Counted from the first letter of the stretch, positions 36,512 through 47,177 are shown. The stretch: DNA of 64,000 nt from Stenotrophomonas sp. Marseille-Q4652 (GCF_916618915.1 NZ_CAKAKE010000001.1:1984001-2048000); one strand, 5' to 3'. Notes: generated by a model not told the origin, from the sequence alone. Numbers and translations are program-made.

Positions 36512-37009
36512 TCAGCCGCCGAACACCTGGCGACGGAAGTACTGGGTCGCCGCGTCGTCGCCGCCGGTGAGGATGGCCTGCGCATCGGTCAGGCTCATCG
36601 CCCGGATCGAGTCGCCCAGCAGCTCGGCAGCCACTGGTACCGCCTGCTCGGCGGCGCGGTTGAGGCTGAGGTGGAAGGCATCGACCCGCTCGCCCTGGCC
36701 GAACTGGCGCGCCAAGGTTTCGTACCTGGCCAGGCCCGACGGCAACGGGATGCAGTAATTGCTGCCCCAGAAGCCATCGTTGCGCCCCAGGGTGTTGAGC
36801 GCCCTGCTGGCGCCACTGGCCAAGGCTTCCTTCAGCCCGGCGGCAATCTCGCTCTGTGACAGCGCCCCGGTGGCTGCCGGGGAGGCGGCGGTCGCCGCAG
36901 CGGCTGCCTTGAGCTTCTCGCGCCCGCTCTTGGCCGAGGCCTGGGTCGCAGTGGCCAGGGCCAGCACGACCAGGGAGCCAAGGACGAGGGTTTGGGTGGA
37001 TCGCTTCAT
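36512..37009 (-). CDS. DUF4197 domain protein, C-terminally short
   Basis: Exported protein of unknown function. Signal peptide ends near residue 26 (TQASA); LSQSEIAAGLKEAL and LNTLGRNDGFWGS...IPLP are DUF4197 hallmarks. The sequence stops at TQYFRRQVFGG, residue 165, whereas family members normally continue for roughly another 60-80 residues after this point. No continuation appears in any frame downstream, where the exopolysaccharide operon promoter begins. It may be a truncated remnant. Confidence 0.7.
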   Translation of the reverse strand: MKRSTQTLVLGSLVVLALATATQASAKSGREKLKAAAAATAASPAATGALSQSEIAAGLKEALASGASRALNTLGRNDGFWGSNYCIPLPSGLARYETLARQFGQGERVDAFHLSLNRAAEQAVPVAAELLGDSIRAMSLTDAQAILTGGDDAATQYFRRQVFGG

Positions 37010-37087
37010 GCGGGAAAGTCCGTGAGGGATGTTGAGAAGGTGGTGCTGCGCGTGTGCGGGCCGCCGGAACCACGCAGGAAGGGGGGC

Positions 37088-38266
37088 TCAGGCTTCCGGG
37101 GGCAGCTCGAACACCTGGCGCAGATAGGACAGGTAGCCGGGGTCGTCACACATGCTCTTGCCCGGCGAGTCGGACAGCTTTGCCACCGGCTGGCCGTTGC
37201 AGCGGATCATCTTGATCACGATGTTCAGCGGCTTGGGGCCCAGGTCATTGGTCAGGTGGGTACCGACGCCGAAGGCGACCTGGCTGCGGCCGCGGAAGTA
37301 GTCGTACAGTTCCATCACCTTGGCGATGTCCAGGCCGTCGCTGAAGACCAGCACCTTGCTCAGCGGATCGGTCTTGTTGGCCTTGAGGTGCTCGATGATA
37401 CGGTCGCCCCAGGCAAACGGATCGCCCGAATCGTGGCGGATGCCGTCGAACAGCTTGCAGAAGTACATGTCGAAGTCGCGCAGGAAGGCATTGAGCCCGA
37501 CCACGTCCGACAGCGCGATGCCGAGGTCGCCGCGGTACTCGCGCGCCCAGCCTTCCAGCGCGGCCGATTGCGAGTCGACCAGGCGCGGGCCCAGTGCCTG
37601 GAAGGCCTGCAGCCACTCATGGGCCATGGTGCCGTGCGGGGTCATGCCGTACAGCCGCGCGAAATGCACGTTGGAGGTGCCGACGAACTGGCTGCCGAGC
37701 TGGTCGCGGATCAGCGGCAGCATGTGCCCGTGCCACTGGTGCGAATAGCGCCGGCGGGTGCCGTAATCGGCGATGCGGCACAGCTCGAAACCCGGTGCGT
37801 CGCGCAGCAGCGCGGTCTTGGCCGCGAGCCGGCGCTCACCCTCGGCGAAGTCGGCGGTGGTGGTGTTGCGGAACCAGACCTCGTTGATGATCGCCAGCAG
37901 CGGCACCTCGAACAGGATCGTGTGCAGCCACGGCCCGGTGATGTCCAGTTCGATCTCGCCCGGCACGCTGGCCGAGGGACGCAGGTCGATGTACTTGCGA
38001 TCCAGGTGGAACAGGCCGAGGAAATCGACGAAGTCGTTCTTGATGTAGCGCAGCCCGCGCATGTACGCCAGCTCTTCGTCGCTGAAGCGCAGGCTGCACA
38101 GGTGGTCGATCTCGACGTTGATCTGGTCGATGAACTGCGCAAGGTCGATGCCGGGCGTGCGGCACTTGAACCGGTACTGGACGATCGCGCCGGGGTACTG
38201 GTGCAGCACCGCCTGCATCATCGTGAACTTGTACAGGTCGGTGTCGAGCAGGGACTGGATGATCAT
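37088..38266 (-). CDS. pncB: Nicotinate phosphoribosyltransferase
   Basis: Makes nicotinate mononucleotide from nicotinate and PRPP in NAD salvage. The 392 residues begin [20 protein letters not shown]; active-site histidine lies in [12 protein letters not shown], and [14 protein letters not shown] and [12 protein letters not shown] bind phosphate. ATG 38266 gives the conserved start. Same strand as the preceding glycosyltransferase gene, 52 bp downstream. Confidence 0.97.
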   Translation of the reverse strand: MIIQSLLDTDLYKFTMMQAVLHQYPGAIVQYRFKCRTPGIDLAQFIDQINVEIDHLCSLRFSDEELAYMRGLRYIKNDFVDFLGLFHLDRKYIDLRPSASVPGEIELDITGPWLHTILFEVPLLAIINEVWFRNTTTADFAEGERRLAAKTALLRDAPGFELCRIADYGTRRRYSHQWHGHMLPLIRDQLGSQFVGTSNVHFARLYGMTPHGTMAHEWLQAFQALGPRLVDSQSAALEGWAREYRGDLGIALSDVVGLNAFLRDFDMYFCKLFDGIRHDSGDPFAWGDRIIEHLKANKTDPLSKVLVFSDGLDIAKVMELYDYFRGRSQVAFGVGTHLTNDLGPKPLNIVIKMIRCNGQPVAKLSDSPGKSMCDDPGYLSYLRQVFELPPEA

Positions 38267-38318
38267 GGCCGCATTATGCCGGCCCCCATCCCCGCCACCA
38301 GTGATGGCGCTGCCCGGC

Positions 38319-39155
38319 TCAGCCGCGCAGCAGGATGCGCGGGACCTGCACCGCGGCATGCGCCCAGATCGCCAGCCACACCGCCATGCGCATCGGCCAC
38401 GGCCGGCTGGCCGCCTCGAATTTTCCGAAGTAGCGCCACATCCCGCGATGCTTGTGCCACTCGACGAAGAATGGCCGTGCCCGGCTCGAGACCCCGCGCA
38501 CGTGCAGCACCTGCAGGCCGTTGGCGATGGCCACCACGGCCCCGGCCTGGCGCGCGCGGCGGCACAGGTCCAGGTCCTCGGCATGCAGGCGGTAGCCGGC
38601 GTCCCAGCCGCCGAGGCGACCGAACAGCGCGCGCGGCATCAGCATCAGCGCTCCGGAAATGGCGTCGACCTCCTGCAGCTGGCGCGAGCGGTCCGCTGCC
38701 ACCGCCAGCCGCGAACCGGCACCGGGCGAGCGCAGCATCGCGGCGAAATCCGGGTCACGGCGGCGCACCGCCTCGTCGGCCCTGCCCTGCACATCGACCT
38801 GCTCCACGCCCAGCACGCAGTCGCCGCGCCCCTGCGCCAGTTCGCGCAGGCGGGCCAGCGTTTCGGGCTCGACCATCAGGTCGGGATTGATGAAGGCCAG
38901 CCACGGTGCACTGCCTTCGACCGCGCCCTGGTTGCAGGCAGTGGCAAAGCCCGGGTTGTCCGGGTTGGCGATGAAGCGCACGCGCGCATCGGCCAATGCG
39001 TGCTGCTGCACGATCTGCAGCGTGTCATCGGCCGAGGCGTTGTCGACCACGCGGATCTCGGCCACGTCGGCCGCCGCGCGCAGGCAGCGCAGGCAGCGGT
39101 CGATGGTGCTGCCGCTATGGAACGTCACGACGACGGCGGTGATGGCGTGGCTCAC
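38319..39155 (-). CDS. Glycosyltransferase family 2 (rhamnosyltransferase-like)
   Basis: GT-A glycosyltransferase, 278 residues: [10 protein letters not shown] at the start, [22 protein letters not shown], and FINPDL in the DxD position, then [16 protein letters not shown]. This pattern is typical of dTDP-rhamnosyl transferases of the WbbL type. It follows another GT2 gene after 25 bp and so lies at the tail of the xps transcript. Substrate unknown; might glycosylate surface glycan or a protein. Confidence 0.87.
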   Translation of the reverse strand: MSHAITAVVVTFHSGSTIDRCLRCLRAAADVAEIRVVDNASADDTLQIVQQHALADARVRFIANPDNPGFATACNQGAVEGSAPWLAFINPDLMVEPETLARLRELAQGRGDCVLGVEQVDVQGRADEAVRRRDPDFAAMLRSPGAGSRLAVAADRSRQLQEVDAISGALMLMPRALFGRLGGWDAGYRLHAEDLDLCRRARQAGAVVAIANGLQVLHVRGVSSRARPFFVEWHKHRGMWRYFGKFEAASRPWPMRMAVWLAIWAHAAVQVPRILLRG

Positions 39156-39180
39156 GGCGACTCCGGCCTGGAAGGACGGC

Positions 39181-40014
39181 TCAGGCGTCGAACAGGTCGC
39201 GCTGGGCCGCCGGCATTATCGCCTGCTCGTAGCGCTGCTGCAGTTGCGCACGCGCCTGCCGCAGCGGGTCCTGCATCAGGAATGCGGCCAGCCGCGACGG
39301 CCAGTTCGGCCAGCGGCTGGTCAAGGCATCAAGGTCGCCATCGGCGGGCATGCCCTCGCGGTGGCTGGCCACGAACGCGGTCTCGCACAGTGCGTTGCGC
39401 CAGCCCAGCCCGGCCATGCGCAGGCTGAGATCGGCCAGCGCGGCGTAGCGCGAGCCGTAGCTGCTGGCATCCAGGCCGCCGGCCTTGCGCCGGGCACTGC
39501 CACGCAGCGCGACCGCGTGGGACAGCGCCGAAGGCAGTTCCGGATGCAGCGGCGGCATGCTCGCGCAGGCAGCGGCCAGCCGCTCGGCGTCGGTCGGCCG
39601 CGGGTTGATCTCGCCGGCCCGTGGCCAGGCCACGGTCTCGCCGGCATTGCTCCAGGCCGTGGCGGTGGCAATAGAGGAATCGCGCGCCAGGCAGTCGGCC
39701 AGCTGCTGCAGCCAGCCCGGCAGTGGCTCGGTGTCCGGCGCCAGCACCACCACGTCGGCATCGCCGCAGGCATGCAGCATCTGGTCCAGGTGCGCGACCT
39801 CGCCGATGCTGCGCTCGCGCCGGGTGTATTCGGCCTGCATCTGCGTATGCGCCTGCCAGTGTTCGATCACCGCCTGGCCGCGCGGGCCGGCCTGGGCGTC
39901 ATCGGCCAGCCACACCGCGGTGCCTGGCGGCGTGGATCGCTCCAGCGCGGCCAGGCAGGCATCCAGTGCGGCGTCGTCAACGCCCACCGGCAGCAGCACG
40001 AACGGGAGGCTCAT
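39181..40014 (-). CDS. Glycosyltransferase family 2-like protein coupled to gspD
   Basis: 277-residue GT-A-like protein. VLAPDTEPLPGWLQQLADCLA marks the metal/nucleotide region, but the N-terminal GT2 motifs are weak (VLLPVGVDDAALDACLAAL). ATG 40014 overlaps the secretin gene stop as ATGA, so it is translated with the T2S operon. Why a glycosyltransferase-like gene is coupled to the secretin is unclear. Confidence 0.75.
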   Translation of the reverse strand: MSLPFVLLPVGVDDAALDACLAALERSTPPGTAVWLADDAQAGPRGQAVIEHWQAHTQMQAEYTRRERSIGEVAHLDQMLHACGDADVVVLAPDTEPLPGWLQQLADCLARDSSIATATAWSNAGETVAWPRAGEINPRPTDAERLAAACASMPPLHPELPSALSHAVALRGSARRKAGGLDASSYGSRYAALADLSLRMAGLGWRNALCETAFVASHREGMPADGDLDALTSRWPNWPSRLAAFLMQDPLRQARAQLQQRYEQAIMPAAQRDLFDA

Positions 40015-42221
40015 GGCTGGCGCTGGGCAGGCGGGGTCAGCGGATCGAGCGCGCGGAACTTGCGGCCGTACTCGTCGGTGAGGTCGCGCGCTTCCTGCGG
40101 GTTGCGCACGATGGTCGGGGTCAGCAGCACGATCACCTCGCTGCGCCGCTTGTTCTGGGTCTTCTGCCCGAACAGCGCGCCCAGCACCGGGATCCGGCTC
40201 AGCCCCGGCACGCCGGAAGAACCATTGCTGGTGCTGTCGTCGATCAGCCCGGCCAGCATCACCGTGTCGCCGGCACGCACCGCGGCCTCGGTCTTCATCC
40301 GGCGCGTGTTGATGCGCACGTTGCCGTTGTCGTCCGGCTCGCCTTCCGGCGCGCTGACTTCCTGCACGATGTCCAGGAACACCATGCCGTCGCGGGTCAC
40401 CCGCGGGCGCACCTTGAGGATGGTGCCGGTCTCCAGGTACTGCACGGTCGAATACTGGTTGTCGCTGATCCCCGACACCGACACCGAGTAGATCGGGATG
40501 CGGCTGCCGACGTTGAGCGTGGCCTCGGCGTTGTTGCGCACGAAGATCGACGGGGTCTGCAGCAGGCGGACATCCGAGACCTGGTCCAGCGCGCTGATCA
40601 CCGCCGCGGCGTTGCGACCGAGGAAGGTCCAGCCCAGTCCGCCGGAACCGTCGCTGCCGACCGGCAGGATGCTGCCGGCGATGTCGCCCCATATGTTGCG
40701 GCCGAGCGCGCTGGGCAGGCCGGCCCCGCCCTCGCTGACCGGTGCATTGACGGCCTGCTCGAAGAACCAGTTCACGCCGTAGCGCAGCTGGCCGCTGAGC
40801 GCGACCTCGGCCACCTGGGCCTCGATATGCACCTGCATCGGCATCACGTCCAGCCGTTCGATCACCTCGCGGATCGACTGCCAGGCCTGCGGCGTGGAGC
40901 GCACCAGCAGGGTGTTGTTCTCCTCCACCGCCGACACGCCGACGCGGTCGCCTTCCACTTCAAGGGTGACACTGCCATTGCCCGCGCTGCGCGGCGAGAG
41001 CGACATCGACTCGCGGCTGGAGCCGCTGCCACCGATCCCGCTGCCACCCGCCTTTCCGCCATCGCGCACCTCGGCATCGCGGCCGTCCAGGCCGCCGCTG
41101 TCCAGCTGCACCGGGTTTGCGCCGGGCGCCAGGGACGGTGCCTTGTCGCCGCCACCGCGACTGCCGCCAGCAGACGCACCAAACACCTCGGACAGCCGTT
41201 CAGCCAGTTCGCGCGCCTTGATGTACTTCAGCTCGTAGGAGAACAGTCGGGCGCTGCCGCCGGCGCTGTCGATGCGGTCCAGCCATTGCTGGATCTGGTC
41301 CAGATAGCGCGCCTGCGGGGTGATCACCAGCACCGCGTTGGCGTTCTCCAGCGGCATGAAGCGGAACATGCCGGCGCTCGGCGTCCCGCTCTCCTCGCCG
41401 AACACCTTCTCCAGGTCGGAGGCGACCTGCTCGGCACGTCCGGACTGGATCGGGAACACGCCTACCGACATGCCCGACAGCCAGTCGACGTCGAAGATCT
41501 CGACCGTGCGCAGGTAGTTCTCGAGTTCGGCGCGGGTACCACCCAGGGTGATCACGTTGCGCGCGCCATCCACACCAACGATCGCGTTCGGCCGCGCGTA
41601 CGGCTCGAGCACCTTCTTCATCTCGCTGGCGGAGATGTACTGCAGCGGCACCACCCGCACCTCGAAGCCACGCGCGGCCGCCGGCGGCGCGGTGCTCGGG
41701 GCGACGGTGCCGGCCAGTGCCTGGTCGGCGGCCACGATGTTGTAGCGGCCACCGCTGTAGACCATGCGCGCATTGTTCCAGCCCAGCACCATCTCCAGCA
41801 GGTTCAGCGCCTGCGACGGTGACACCGGGTTGGGCGTGGCCAGGGTGACGGTGCCCTGCACGCCCGGGGCGATGACGTAGTTCTGCCCGAGCATGTCGCC
41901 GAGGATGGCCTTGACCACGGCGTGCAGCGACTCACCCTCGAAGTTGAACGTGGCCGTGCCACTGCCGGCCATCGACAGCGACGGTGCCGGCGCAGCCGCC
42001 GCACTGCGGTTGATCACCGTGCCGGTGCCGCGGCGGATCACCGCGCGCGGATTGCTGTCGCTTTCGACCAGCTCGACGGTGGCCAGCGGCTGGGTCTGGG
42101 CCGAGCCCACGCCCGGCGCCACCAGCGGATCCTGGTTGCGCCGCACATCGGGCACGGGCGTGCTGGCACAACCGGCCAGCAGGCCGATGACCACGGGAAT
42201 CGATGCGAAGCGTGACGTCAT
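40011..42221 (-). CDS. xpsD: Type II secretion system secretin XpsD (GspD)
   Basis: Outer-membrane secretin through which folded exoproteins leave. The 736-residue lipoprotein has lipobox LAGC (Cys18), N0-N3 ring domains, a Gly/Ser-rich insert (about 345-405), and the C-terminal secretin domain (VPGLSRIPVLGALFG...VLLTPTIVRNP). Last core gene of the xps operon, as in Xanthomonas. Confidence 0.97.
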   Translation of the reverse strand: MTSRFASIPVVIGLLAGCASTPVPDVRRNQDPLVAPGVGSAQTQPLATVELVESDSNPRAVIRRGTGTVINRSAAAAPAPSLSMAGSGTATFNFEGESLHAVVKAILGDMLGQNYVIAPGVQGTVTLATPNPVSPSQALNLLEMVLGWNNARMVYSGGRYNIVAADQALAGTVAPSTAPPAAARGFEVRVVPLQYISASEMKKVLEPYARPNAIVGVDGARNVITLGGTRAELENYLRTVEIFDVDWLSGMSVGVFPIQSGRAEQVASDLEKVFGEESGTPSAGMFRFMPLENANAVLVITPQARYLDQIQQWLDRIDSAGGSARLFSYELKYIKARELAERLSEVFGASAGGSRGGGDKAPSLAPGANPVQLDSGGLDGRDAEVRDGGKAGGSGIGGSGSSRESMSLSPRSAGNGSVTLEVEGDRVGVSAVEENNTLLVRSTPQAWQSIREVIERLDVMPMQVHIEAQVAEVALSGQLRYGVNWFFEQAVNAPVSEGGAGLPSALGRNIWGDIAGSILPVGSDGSGGLGWTFLGRNAAAVISALDQVSDVRLLQTPSIFVRNNAEATLNVGSRIPIYSVSVSGISDNQYSTVQYLETGTILKVRPRVTRDGMVFLDIVQEVSAPEGEPDDNGNVRINTRRMKTEAAVRAGDTVMLAGLIDDSTSNGSSGVPGLSRIPVLGALFGQKTQNKRRSEVIVLLTPTIVRNPQEARDLTDEYGRKFRALDPLTPPAQRQP

Positions 42222-42230
42222 GCGCTCACT

Positions 42231-43037
42231 CTACTTGTTCGGGCCGGTGGGGCTGGCGTTGCGGTTCGGGGCCTGCTGTTGCTGCTGCAGCTGGCGGCGA
42301 CGCGCCTGGATGCGATCGCGGATGGCCTGCATCTGCTGCGGCGACGGCGAGGTGGGCGTGTCGGCAGCCGCGTCGGCCGCGGGCGCCGGGGCCGGCACCG
42401 GATGGGCCGCCGGCAGCGGCGGCGTCGTGTTCCGGATGACCACGGGCGGGGGCGTCGGCGCAAGCGCTCCGTTGACGCCCGTCCCGGTCGCTGCCGCCGC
42501 CGCAGCGGCCGTTGCTGCGTCATTGCTGGCCAGCGGCGTCGGGGCGATTCCGCCCTGGCCATTGAAAACCTGCAGTTCCAGCACCTGGGTGCCACCTGGA
42601 CCGCTGACGGTCGCCGAGCGTGGCTCCAGGGCCAGCAACTGCCAGCCGGCTTCGGGCGGGCCGCCCAGACGCAGGCGGATCGACTGGCCGTGTTCGGTGG
42701 TCAACGTGGCCATGTCCACGCCCGGGGTCATCAGCACGCCGGTCAGGCGCACCGCGCTGGTCGCCCCCTCGCTGTTGCCACCGAGCAGGAACGGCCGCGG
42801 CCGCCGGTCTTCGGAAAACAGCGGACGCGCGGCGATCTCGCCGTACTGCTCGATGCCGCCGATGCGTTCGGCGGTGGCTTCCGGCAACGCCGGCAGGCGA
42901 CCGGCCAGTGCCGGGTCGGCCGGCAGCATCTGCACGCGCGTGCCGAGCCCGGCCAGTGCGGCGATCCACATCGCCAGCGCCCACAGCGCCAGCCCGCCCA
43001 GCCACCAGGTCCGCAGGTCGGTGTTGTCAGCGCGCAC
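42231..43037 (-). CDS. xpsN: Type II secretion protein XpsN (GspC-like)
   Basis: Inner-membrane anchor linking the platform to the secretin; the xps counterpart of GspC. The 268 residues have one N-terminal TM (about 13-32), then the homology region with ARPLFSEDRRP, and a long Ala/Pro tail ending in a Gln-rich helix. GTG at 43037 was chosen because GGAGG lies 6 bases before it. An upstream GTG at 43052 has no such site. Overlaps xpsM. Confidence 0.85.
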   Translation of the reverse strand: MRADNTDLRTWWLGGLALWALAMWIAALAGLGTRVQMLPADPALAGRLPALPEATAERIGGIEQYGEIAARPLFSEDRRPRPFLLGGNSEGATSAVRLTGVLMTPGVDMATLTTEHGQSIRLRLGGPPEAGWQLLALEPRSATVSGPGGTQVLELQVFNGQGGIAPTPLASNDAATAAAAAAATGTGVNGALAPTPPPVVIRNTTPPLPAAHPVPAPAPAADAAADTPTSPSPQQMQAIRDRIQARRRQLQQQQQAPNRNASPTGPNK

Positions 43038-43647
43038 GGCCCACCTCCGCACTTGGCACGACGACCGAGGGGTTCAGGTAGCCGGACAGTTCAAAGCCCA
43101 CGTCCAGCCCGTTGCCGCTGTCATTGGGGCCCAGCTGGTAGCGCTGTGCCAGCACGTTGAGGTTGTCGACGAACAGCCGCGGGCTGCCGCTTTCCAGTGC
43201 ATGCAGCAGGGTCGCCAGTTCCGGGGTGCCGCAGCGCAGGCGCACCTGCACCGCGACCCGGGTGAACCTCTCGACGGTTTCCGGCGGCAGCGGCGAACGG
43301 GTGCTGATCGCGCAACTGCGGTTGCCCGGGCTGGCCGCCAGCACCGCCTGTTCCAGCCGCTGTACCAGCACCGAGGACGCCAGTTCGGCCGAGGCCTCGG
43401 GCAGGAAGCCTGGCTGCGAGGCCAGCCGCTCGCGCGCCTGCTGCAGGCGCCCGGCCACCTGCGGGGCCTGTTCGAGCTGGGTGCGCACGCGCAGCTCGCG
43501 CTCGAGCAGGGTGTCGATTTCGGCCTCGGTCGCGCGCAGTGGCACGGTGAACCACGGGTGCACCAGCACCAGGTAGGCCAGACCGAGCGCAGCCAGCAGC
43601 AGCGCCAGCGCTAGCCAGCGGTCACGGGGCGTGGGTTGCGTCGCCAT
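43027..43647 (-). CDS. xpsM: Type II secretion protein XpsM (GspM)
   Basis: Bitopic inner-membrane platform protein, 206 residues. One TM at about 11-29 (WLALALLLAALGLAYLVLV) and a periplasmic ferredoxin-like domain. Partner of XpsL. ATG 43647 overlaps xpsL by 26 bases; xpsN follows with overlap. Confidence 0.9.
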   Translation of the reverse strand: MATQPTPRDRWLALALLLAALGLAYLVLVHPWFTVPLRATEAEIDTLLERELRVRTQLEQAPQVAGRLQQARERLASQPGFLPEASAELASSVLVQRLEQAVLAASPGNRSCAISTRSPLPPETVERFTRVAVQVRLRCGTPELATLLHALESGSPRLFVDNLNVLAQRYQLGPNDSGNGLDVGFELSGYLNPSVVVPSAEVGRAR

Positions 43648-44758
43648 CGACGGCCTCCGTGCGCGGTGCCGGCGCTGCCTGCAGCTCGGCGGTAAGGGTG
43701 AAGCGGTCGCGGCGGCTGCCATCGTCGCCCTGCAGCACACCGGTCAGTGCCGGCGTGCGCCACAGGCGCGAGCCTTCCAGCCGCCCCACCAGCGAGGAGG
43801 CGCTGTCGCTCAGGCCGATCAGCTGCAACTGCCCGCCTTCCAGCGAGAATTTTTCCAGCCAGGTGCCATCGGGCAGGCGCTGGCTCAGTTCGTTCCACAC
43901 CTCGACCGCCGGCGGACGTTGCGCACGCTGGCGGTCGAAGAAGGCCGCGCCATCGACCAGGTCCTGCAGCTGCTGGCGCTGCTCGCCAACCGTGCGGGCA
44001 CGCTGCGCGGCCACATCCACCTGCGCCTGCAGGTTGCGCGCGGCCTGGCGGCGATTGTCCAGCAACTGCCAGCCACCGCCCACCAGCGCCACGACGGCGG
44101 CCAGGGCGAGCAAGCGGTTCCAGCGCTGCATCGGGTCGCGCCGCTGCTGGCGCGCTTGCGGCGGCAGCAGGTTGACCCCCAGCGGCAGGCCCTGCGCGTC
44201 GGCGGCATCCACGCCGGCCAGTGCGCCCTTCCACGCGCCGCCCTGCCCGGCCAGCGCATCGAGCGTGGTGCGCGGCACCACCACCAGCTCCACGTCGAGC
44301 TGCCCGTCCTCGCGATGCCCGATGACGCGTGCATCGAAGTGGACCTGGTCGGCGGTGAACGGCGTCTGCCGGTCGATCTCGAAGCCGACCACGTCGCCCA
44401 GACGCGTGGCGGCGGCAGCCGGCAGGCGCAGGCCGCGGCGCAGCACGCTGTGCGCAGGCAGCAGCCAGTGGCACGGCAGCGCGGACAGGCGTGGGCCCAG
44501 CAGCGCTTCCACATCACCGGGCGATTGCGGCCACGGTATTTCGGCCAGCAGCACGCACTGACCGGCAGCGTCCCGCTCGATGCGCAGCATTTCGCCGTTT
44601 CGCCACAGCAGCAGACGCACGCGCGAGAGACCGAGCTGCTGTTGCCAGCGCGGCGGCAGCCATGCCAGCAGCGAACGCCGCCACCACGCCCAGAACCCGC
44701 GGGCGCCGGGCGCCATGCGCGTGGCCGTCTTCTGGAAATTGTCGCGCCACGCCGTCAT
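43622..44758 (-). CDS. xpsL: Type II secretion protein XpsL (GspL)
   Basis: Bitopic protein that docks the ATPase XpsE at the membrane. The 378 residues have a cytoplasmic actin-like domain (about 1-215), a TM (about 215-235, [18 protein letters not shown]) and a periplasmic coiled-coil/ferredoxin part. ATG 44758 overlaps the xpsK stop as ATGA. Confidence 0.92.
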   Translation of the reverse strand: MTAWRDNFQKTATRMAPGARGFWAWWRRSLLAWLPPRWQQQLGLSRVRLLLWRNGEMLRIERDAAGQCVLLAEIPWPQSPGDVEALLGPRLSALPCHWLLPAHSVLRRGLRLPAAAATRLGDVVGFEIDRQTPFTADQVHFDARVIGHREDGQLDVELVVVPRTTLDALAGQGGAWKGALAGVDAADAQGLPLGVNLLPPQARQQRRDPMQRWNRLLALAAVVALVGGGWQLLDNRRQAARNLQAQVDVAAQRARTVGEQRQQLQDLVDGAAFFDRQRAQRPPAVEVWNELSQRLPDGTWLEKFSLEGGQLQLIGLSDSASSLVGRLEGSRLWRTPALTGVLQGDDGSRRDRFTLTAELQAAPAPRTEAVDGDATHAP

Positions 44759-45615
44759 CTGGTCCCCGTTCCGTGTTCCCAACGCAACACCGTATAGGCC
44801 ATCCCCGGCACGGCCGAAGGCCCACTGCGCACCACTGCCCGTACCACCGTCTCGCGTTCCTCGTCGAGCTGCGCGCGGGCCTCGATACTATAGGTGCCGC
44901 TGCCCGGCGCCGAGGGTGGCGCTTCCGGATCCATGACGGCCGCCGCATCCCCGGCCTCGCGCGCGGCCAGCACGGCCGCTGCGTCCAGCCCCATTGCAGC
45001 CAGTACCGGGCCCGGCGCAAAGCGCGGATCCGGGCGCGAACGGTCGCCATATACCGTCACCAGTGGTACCAGCCGGGCCATCAGTCCGGCATCCATCCCC
45101 AGCACGCGCTGCAGTTCGCCGACGCTGTCAAAGCGGGCGTCCTTGGCGCCATACGGCAGGCCGGCAGTTGCGTAATCCGGATCCTCCGCGCCGCCCACCG
45201 GCTGGCGCAGGTCATCGCTGTCGCGCCAGTCGATGATCGCCCCGGCCAGTTGTTGCGCACGGTTGGGTTCAACCTCCAGTGCCTGGAACAACGCGGCCAG
45301 CAATGCCGGATCGGCATTGTTGATGTCGATCTTGCCGGACTCGTCGATGATGCGCAGGTCGATGCGTGCCTGATCGAACTGCCAGCGATAGCGGCGGCCA
45401 TCGGCCAGCCACGCCGGCTGGTCCGGCGAGCCCTGCAGGCGCACGAGCGCGTATTCGATGCCAGCGCGTGCGCGTTCCTGGCCGGCGGCGGTCTCGGCCA
45501 GCACCCGGCCTTGCAGGTGCTCCACGCGCGCGGTCAACGCGAACGCACCGACCAGCGCGGTAAGCAGGGCCACCAGCCACAGCACCAGGACGAGGGCGGC
45601 ACCGCGCATCCTCAT
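44755..45615 (-). CDS. xpsK: Type II secretion minor pseudopilin XpsK (GspK)
   Basis: Pseudopilus-tip component, 286 residues. Starts MRMRG and proceeds directly into the hydrophobic helix [19 protein letters not shown]. GspK proteins lack Glu5, and none is seen here. Large globular domain with [16 protein letters not shown]. Overlaps xpsJ and xpsL by ATGA. Confidence 0.93.
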   Translation of the reverse strand: MRMRGAALVLVLWLVALLTALVGAFALTARVEHLQGRVLAETAAGQERARAGIEYALVRLQGSPDQPAWLADGRRYRWQFDQARIDLRIIDESGKIDINNADPALLAALFQALEVEPNRAQQLAGAIIDWRDSDDLRQPVGGAEDPDYATAGLPYGAKDARFDSVGELQRVLGMDAGLMARLVPLVTVYGDRSRPDPRFAPGPVLAAMGLDAAAVLAAREAGDAAAVMDPEAPPSAPGSGTYSIEARAQLDEERETVVRAVVRSGPSAVPGMAYTVLRWEHGTGTR

Positions 45616-46259
45616 GGATTCACGCCCACGTTGCCGTATTGCGGCAACGTCACCACCAGCGGCGGCCACGCAGGGCCTTGTGTCGGCTGCACCTCGATGC
45701 TGACCAGCACCGGCAGCCGCTCGGGCGCGTCCCACTGCGGCAGCCACGGCCCCAGCTGCCCGGTCTGTGCCTCGATGCCGCGGTAACGCAGGGTCACCGT
45801 CTTCAGCCCGTCGGCCAGCAGCTCCGGCGCACGTTCAGGCTGTTCGGGAACCTGCTCGCCGTCCTGGACCATCAGCAGGCCCAGCTCCAGACGCAGCCTG
45901 TCGGCTTCACCCACCACCTTGAGTTCATGCAGGTAGGGGCCGCCGCGGCCGAGGTAGTCGGGCACGTCGGCGACGAAGCGCAGTTGCCGCGCCTCGCCGG
46001 TGAAGCGCAGCGGCAGTCCGGTGGACTCGTCACGCGCCATCGCCACCGGCAACGCCGATGCCAGCCGCCGGCGCAGGAACGATTCCACCGCGCGCATCCG
46101 CTCGCCCTGCGCGGCCATCGCCTCGCCGCGCGCACTGACCGCCATCGCCGAACGCACCGTGGCAAAGGCCAGGGCCAGCCCCCCGGCAAGCAGCACCGTG
46201 GCCAGCAGCACCTCGATCAGGGTGAAGCCGGCACTGCGGCGCGCGTGCCGCCGCGTCAC
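45612..46259 (-). CDS. xpsJ: Type II secretion minor pseudopilin XpsJ (GspJ)
   Basis: Tip pseudopilin, 215 residues, with type IV leader cleaved at G/F in [19 protein letters not shown] (Glu5 present). GTG 46259 overlaps the xpsI stop as GTGA. The globular domain ends in a Gly/Pro-rich tail. Confidence 0.93.
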   Translation of the reverse strand: MTRRHARRSAGFTLIEVLLATVLLAGGLALAFATVRSAMAVSARGEAMAAQGERMRAVESFLRRRLASALPVAMARDESTGLPLRFTGEARQLRFVADVPDYLGRGGPYLHELKVVGEADRLRLELGLLMVQDGEQVPEQPERAPELLADGLKTVTLRYRGIEAQTGQLGPWLPQWDAPERLPVLVSIEVQPTQGPAWPPLVVTLPQYGNVGVNP

Positions 46260-46654
46260 TGCAGCACCTCGATGTCGTTGGACGGCAGCAGCCGAAGGCT
46301 GCGCCACTGCATCTGTTGCCCGGGGCCATCGCCCCAGTGCACCTGCAGGGTGAGCTGCAGCAGTGGCGCATCGAGCGGCTTGCCGGGTTCGCGGAAAGGC
46401 TCGACCAACAGCGTCCAGCGGTAGCGGCCCTGTTCCCATTCGCCACTGCGCTGGCCTTGGACCAGTGGTTCCTCGATACCCAGGCCGGCAAACAGCGACT
46501 GCGCGTGCAGCGCGGCACGGCCGTGGTCGTCGGCCTGGCGCACCTGCCGGGCGGCGCCGGACAGGCTGCCCAGCAGCACCGTCAGCGCCAGCGCCAGCAG
46601 CGCGAAGGCGACGATGACTTCCAGCAGCGAATAGCCACGCTGCCGTGACCTCAT
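46256..46654 (-). CDS. xpsI: Type II secretion minor pseudopilin XpsI (GspI)
   Basis: Tip pseudopilin, 132 residues; leader RSRQRG then YSLLEVIVAFALLALALTVL with Glu5. ATG 46654 overlaps the xpsH stop as ATGA. Forms the tip complex with XpsJ and XpsK. Confidence 0.93.
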   Translation of the reverse strand: MRSRQRGYSLLEVIVAFALLALALTVLLGSLSGAARQVRQADDHGRAALHAQSLFAGLGIEEPLVQGQRSGEWEQGRYRWTLLVEPFREPGKPLDAPLLQLTLQVHWGDGPGQQMQWRSLRLLPSNDIEVLQ

Positions 46655-47169
46655 CGCGCCGGCTCCGGACGCGGCCCCACGCGCACCTCGCCGGTGATCC
46701 AGCTCACCTCGATGCGCCACGCCGCCTCGCGCAGGGAAAGATCGATGCGGCCGCCGGTGGAAGCACCATCGTCGAAGAAGCGGATCGCGCCGACGCCGGC
46801 CTGCGGCTGCACCTCGCGCGCACCGGTGAAGGCGACCGCGACCTCGTCCGGCAGCGTTCCATGACGGCCTTTGGCACCCTCCCAGCGTTGCTGGCGCGGA
46901 TCGATGCTGAAGGACTGCGGGGTACCGGTGGATATCGCAACGGTGCGCGCATGGCGCAACTGCGCTGCCACTTCCTTGGCGGCGCCACGCAGGCGCATGC
47001 CGTCGCGTCCGCCGCCCATCGCCATGGCCGACAGCAGGCTGACCACGGCGATCAATGCCACCACCAGCAACATCTCCAGCAGCGAGACACCGGCCATCGA
47101 CGCACCCGGACGCACCCGCCGCGGGGCATCGCCGGCGAAGTGCGGGGCTGGCGCGGCAGCATGGAGCAT
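46651..47169 (-). CDS. xpsH: Type II secretion minor pseudopilin XpsH (GspH)
   Basis: Pseudopilin, 172 residues. The cleavage site is AG/VSLLEMLLVVALIAV. ATG 47169 gives a 26-residue leader and lies 8 bases after the xpsG stop; starting at the internal ATG would leave only 3 leader residues. Val at +1 is unusual for a pseudopilin (Phe or Met is common). Confidence 0.9.
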   Translation of the reverse strand: MLHAAAPAPHFAGDAPRRVRPGASMAGVSLLEMLLVVALIAVVSLLSAMAMGGGRDGMRLRGAAKEVAAQLRHARTVAISTGTPQSFSIDPRQQRWEGAKGRHGTLPDEVAVAFTGAREVQPQAGVGAIRFFDDGASTGGRIDLSLREAAWRIEVSWITGEVRVGPRPEPAR

Positions 47170-47177
47170 GCGGCTGC

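Noticed and set aside
38319..40014. The two GT2 genes considered as part of the exopolysaccharide operon
   Set aside because: They are separated from it by pncB and the DUF4197 gene, and the first is coupled to the secretin gene by a 4-base overlap, so they belong to the xps transcript.
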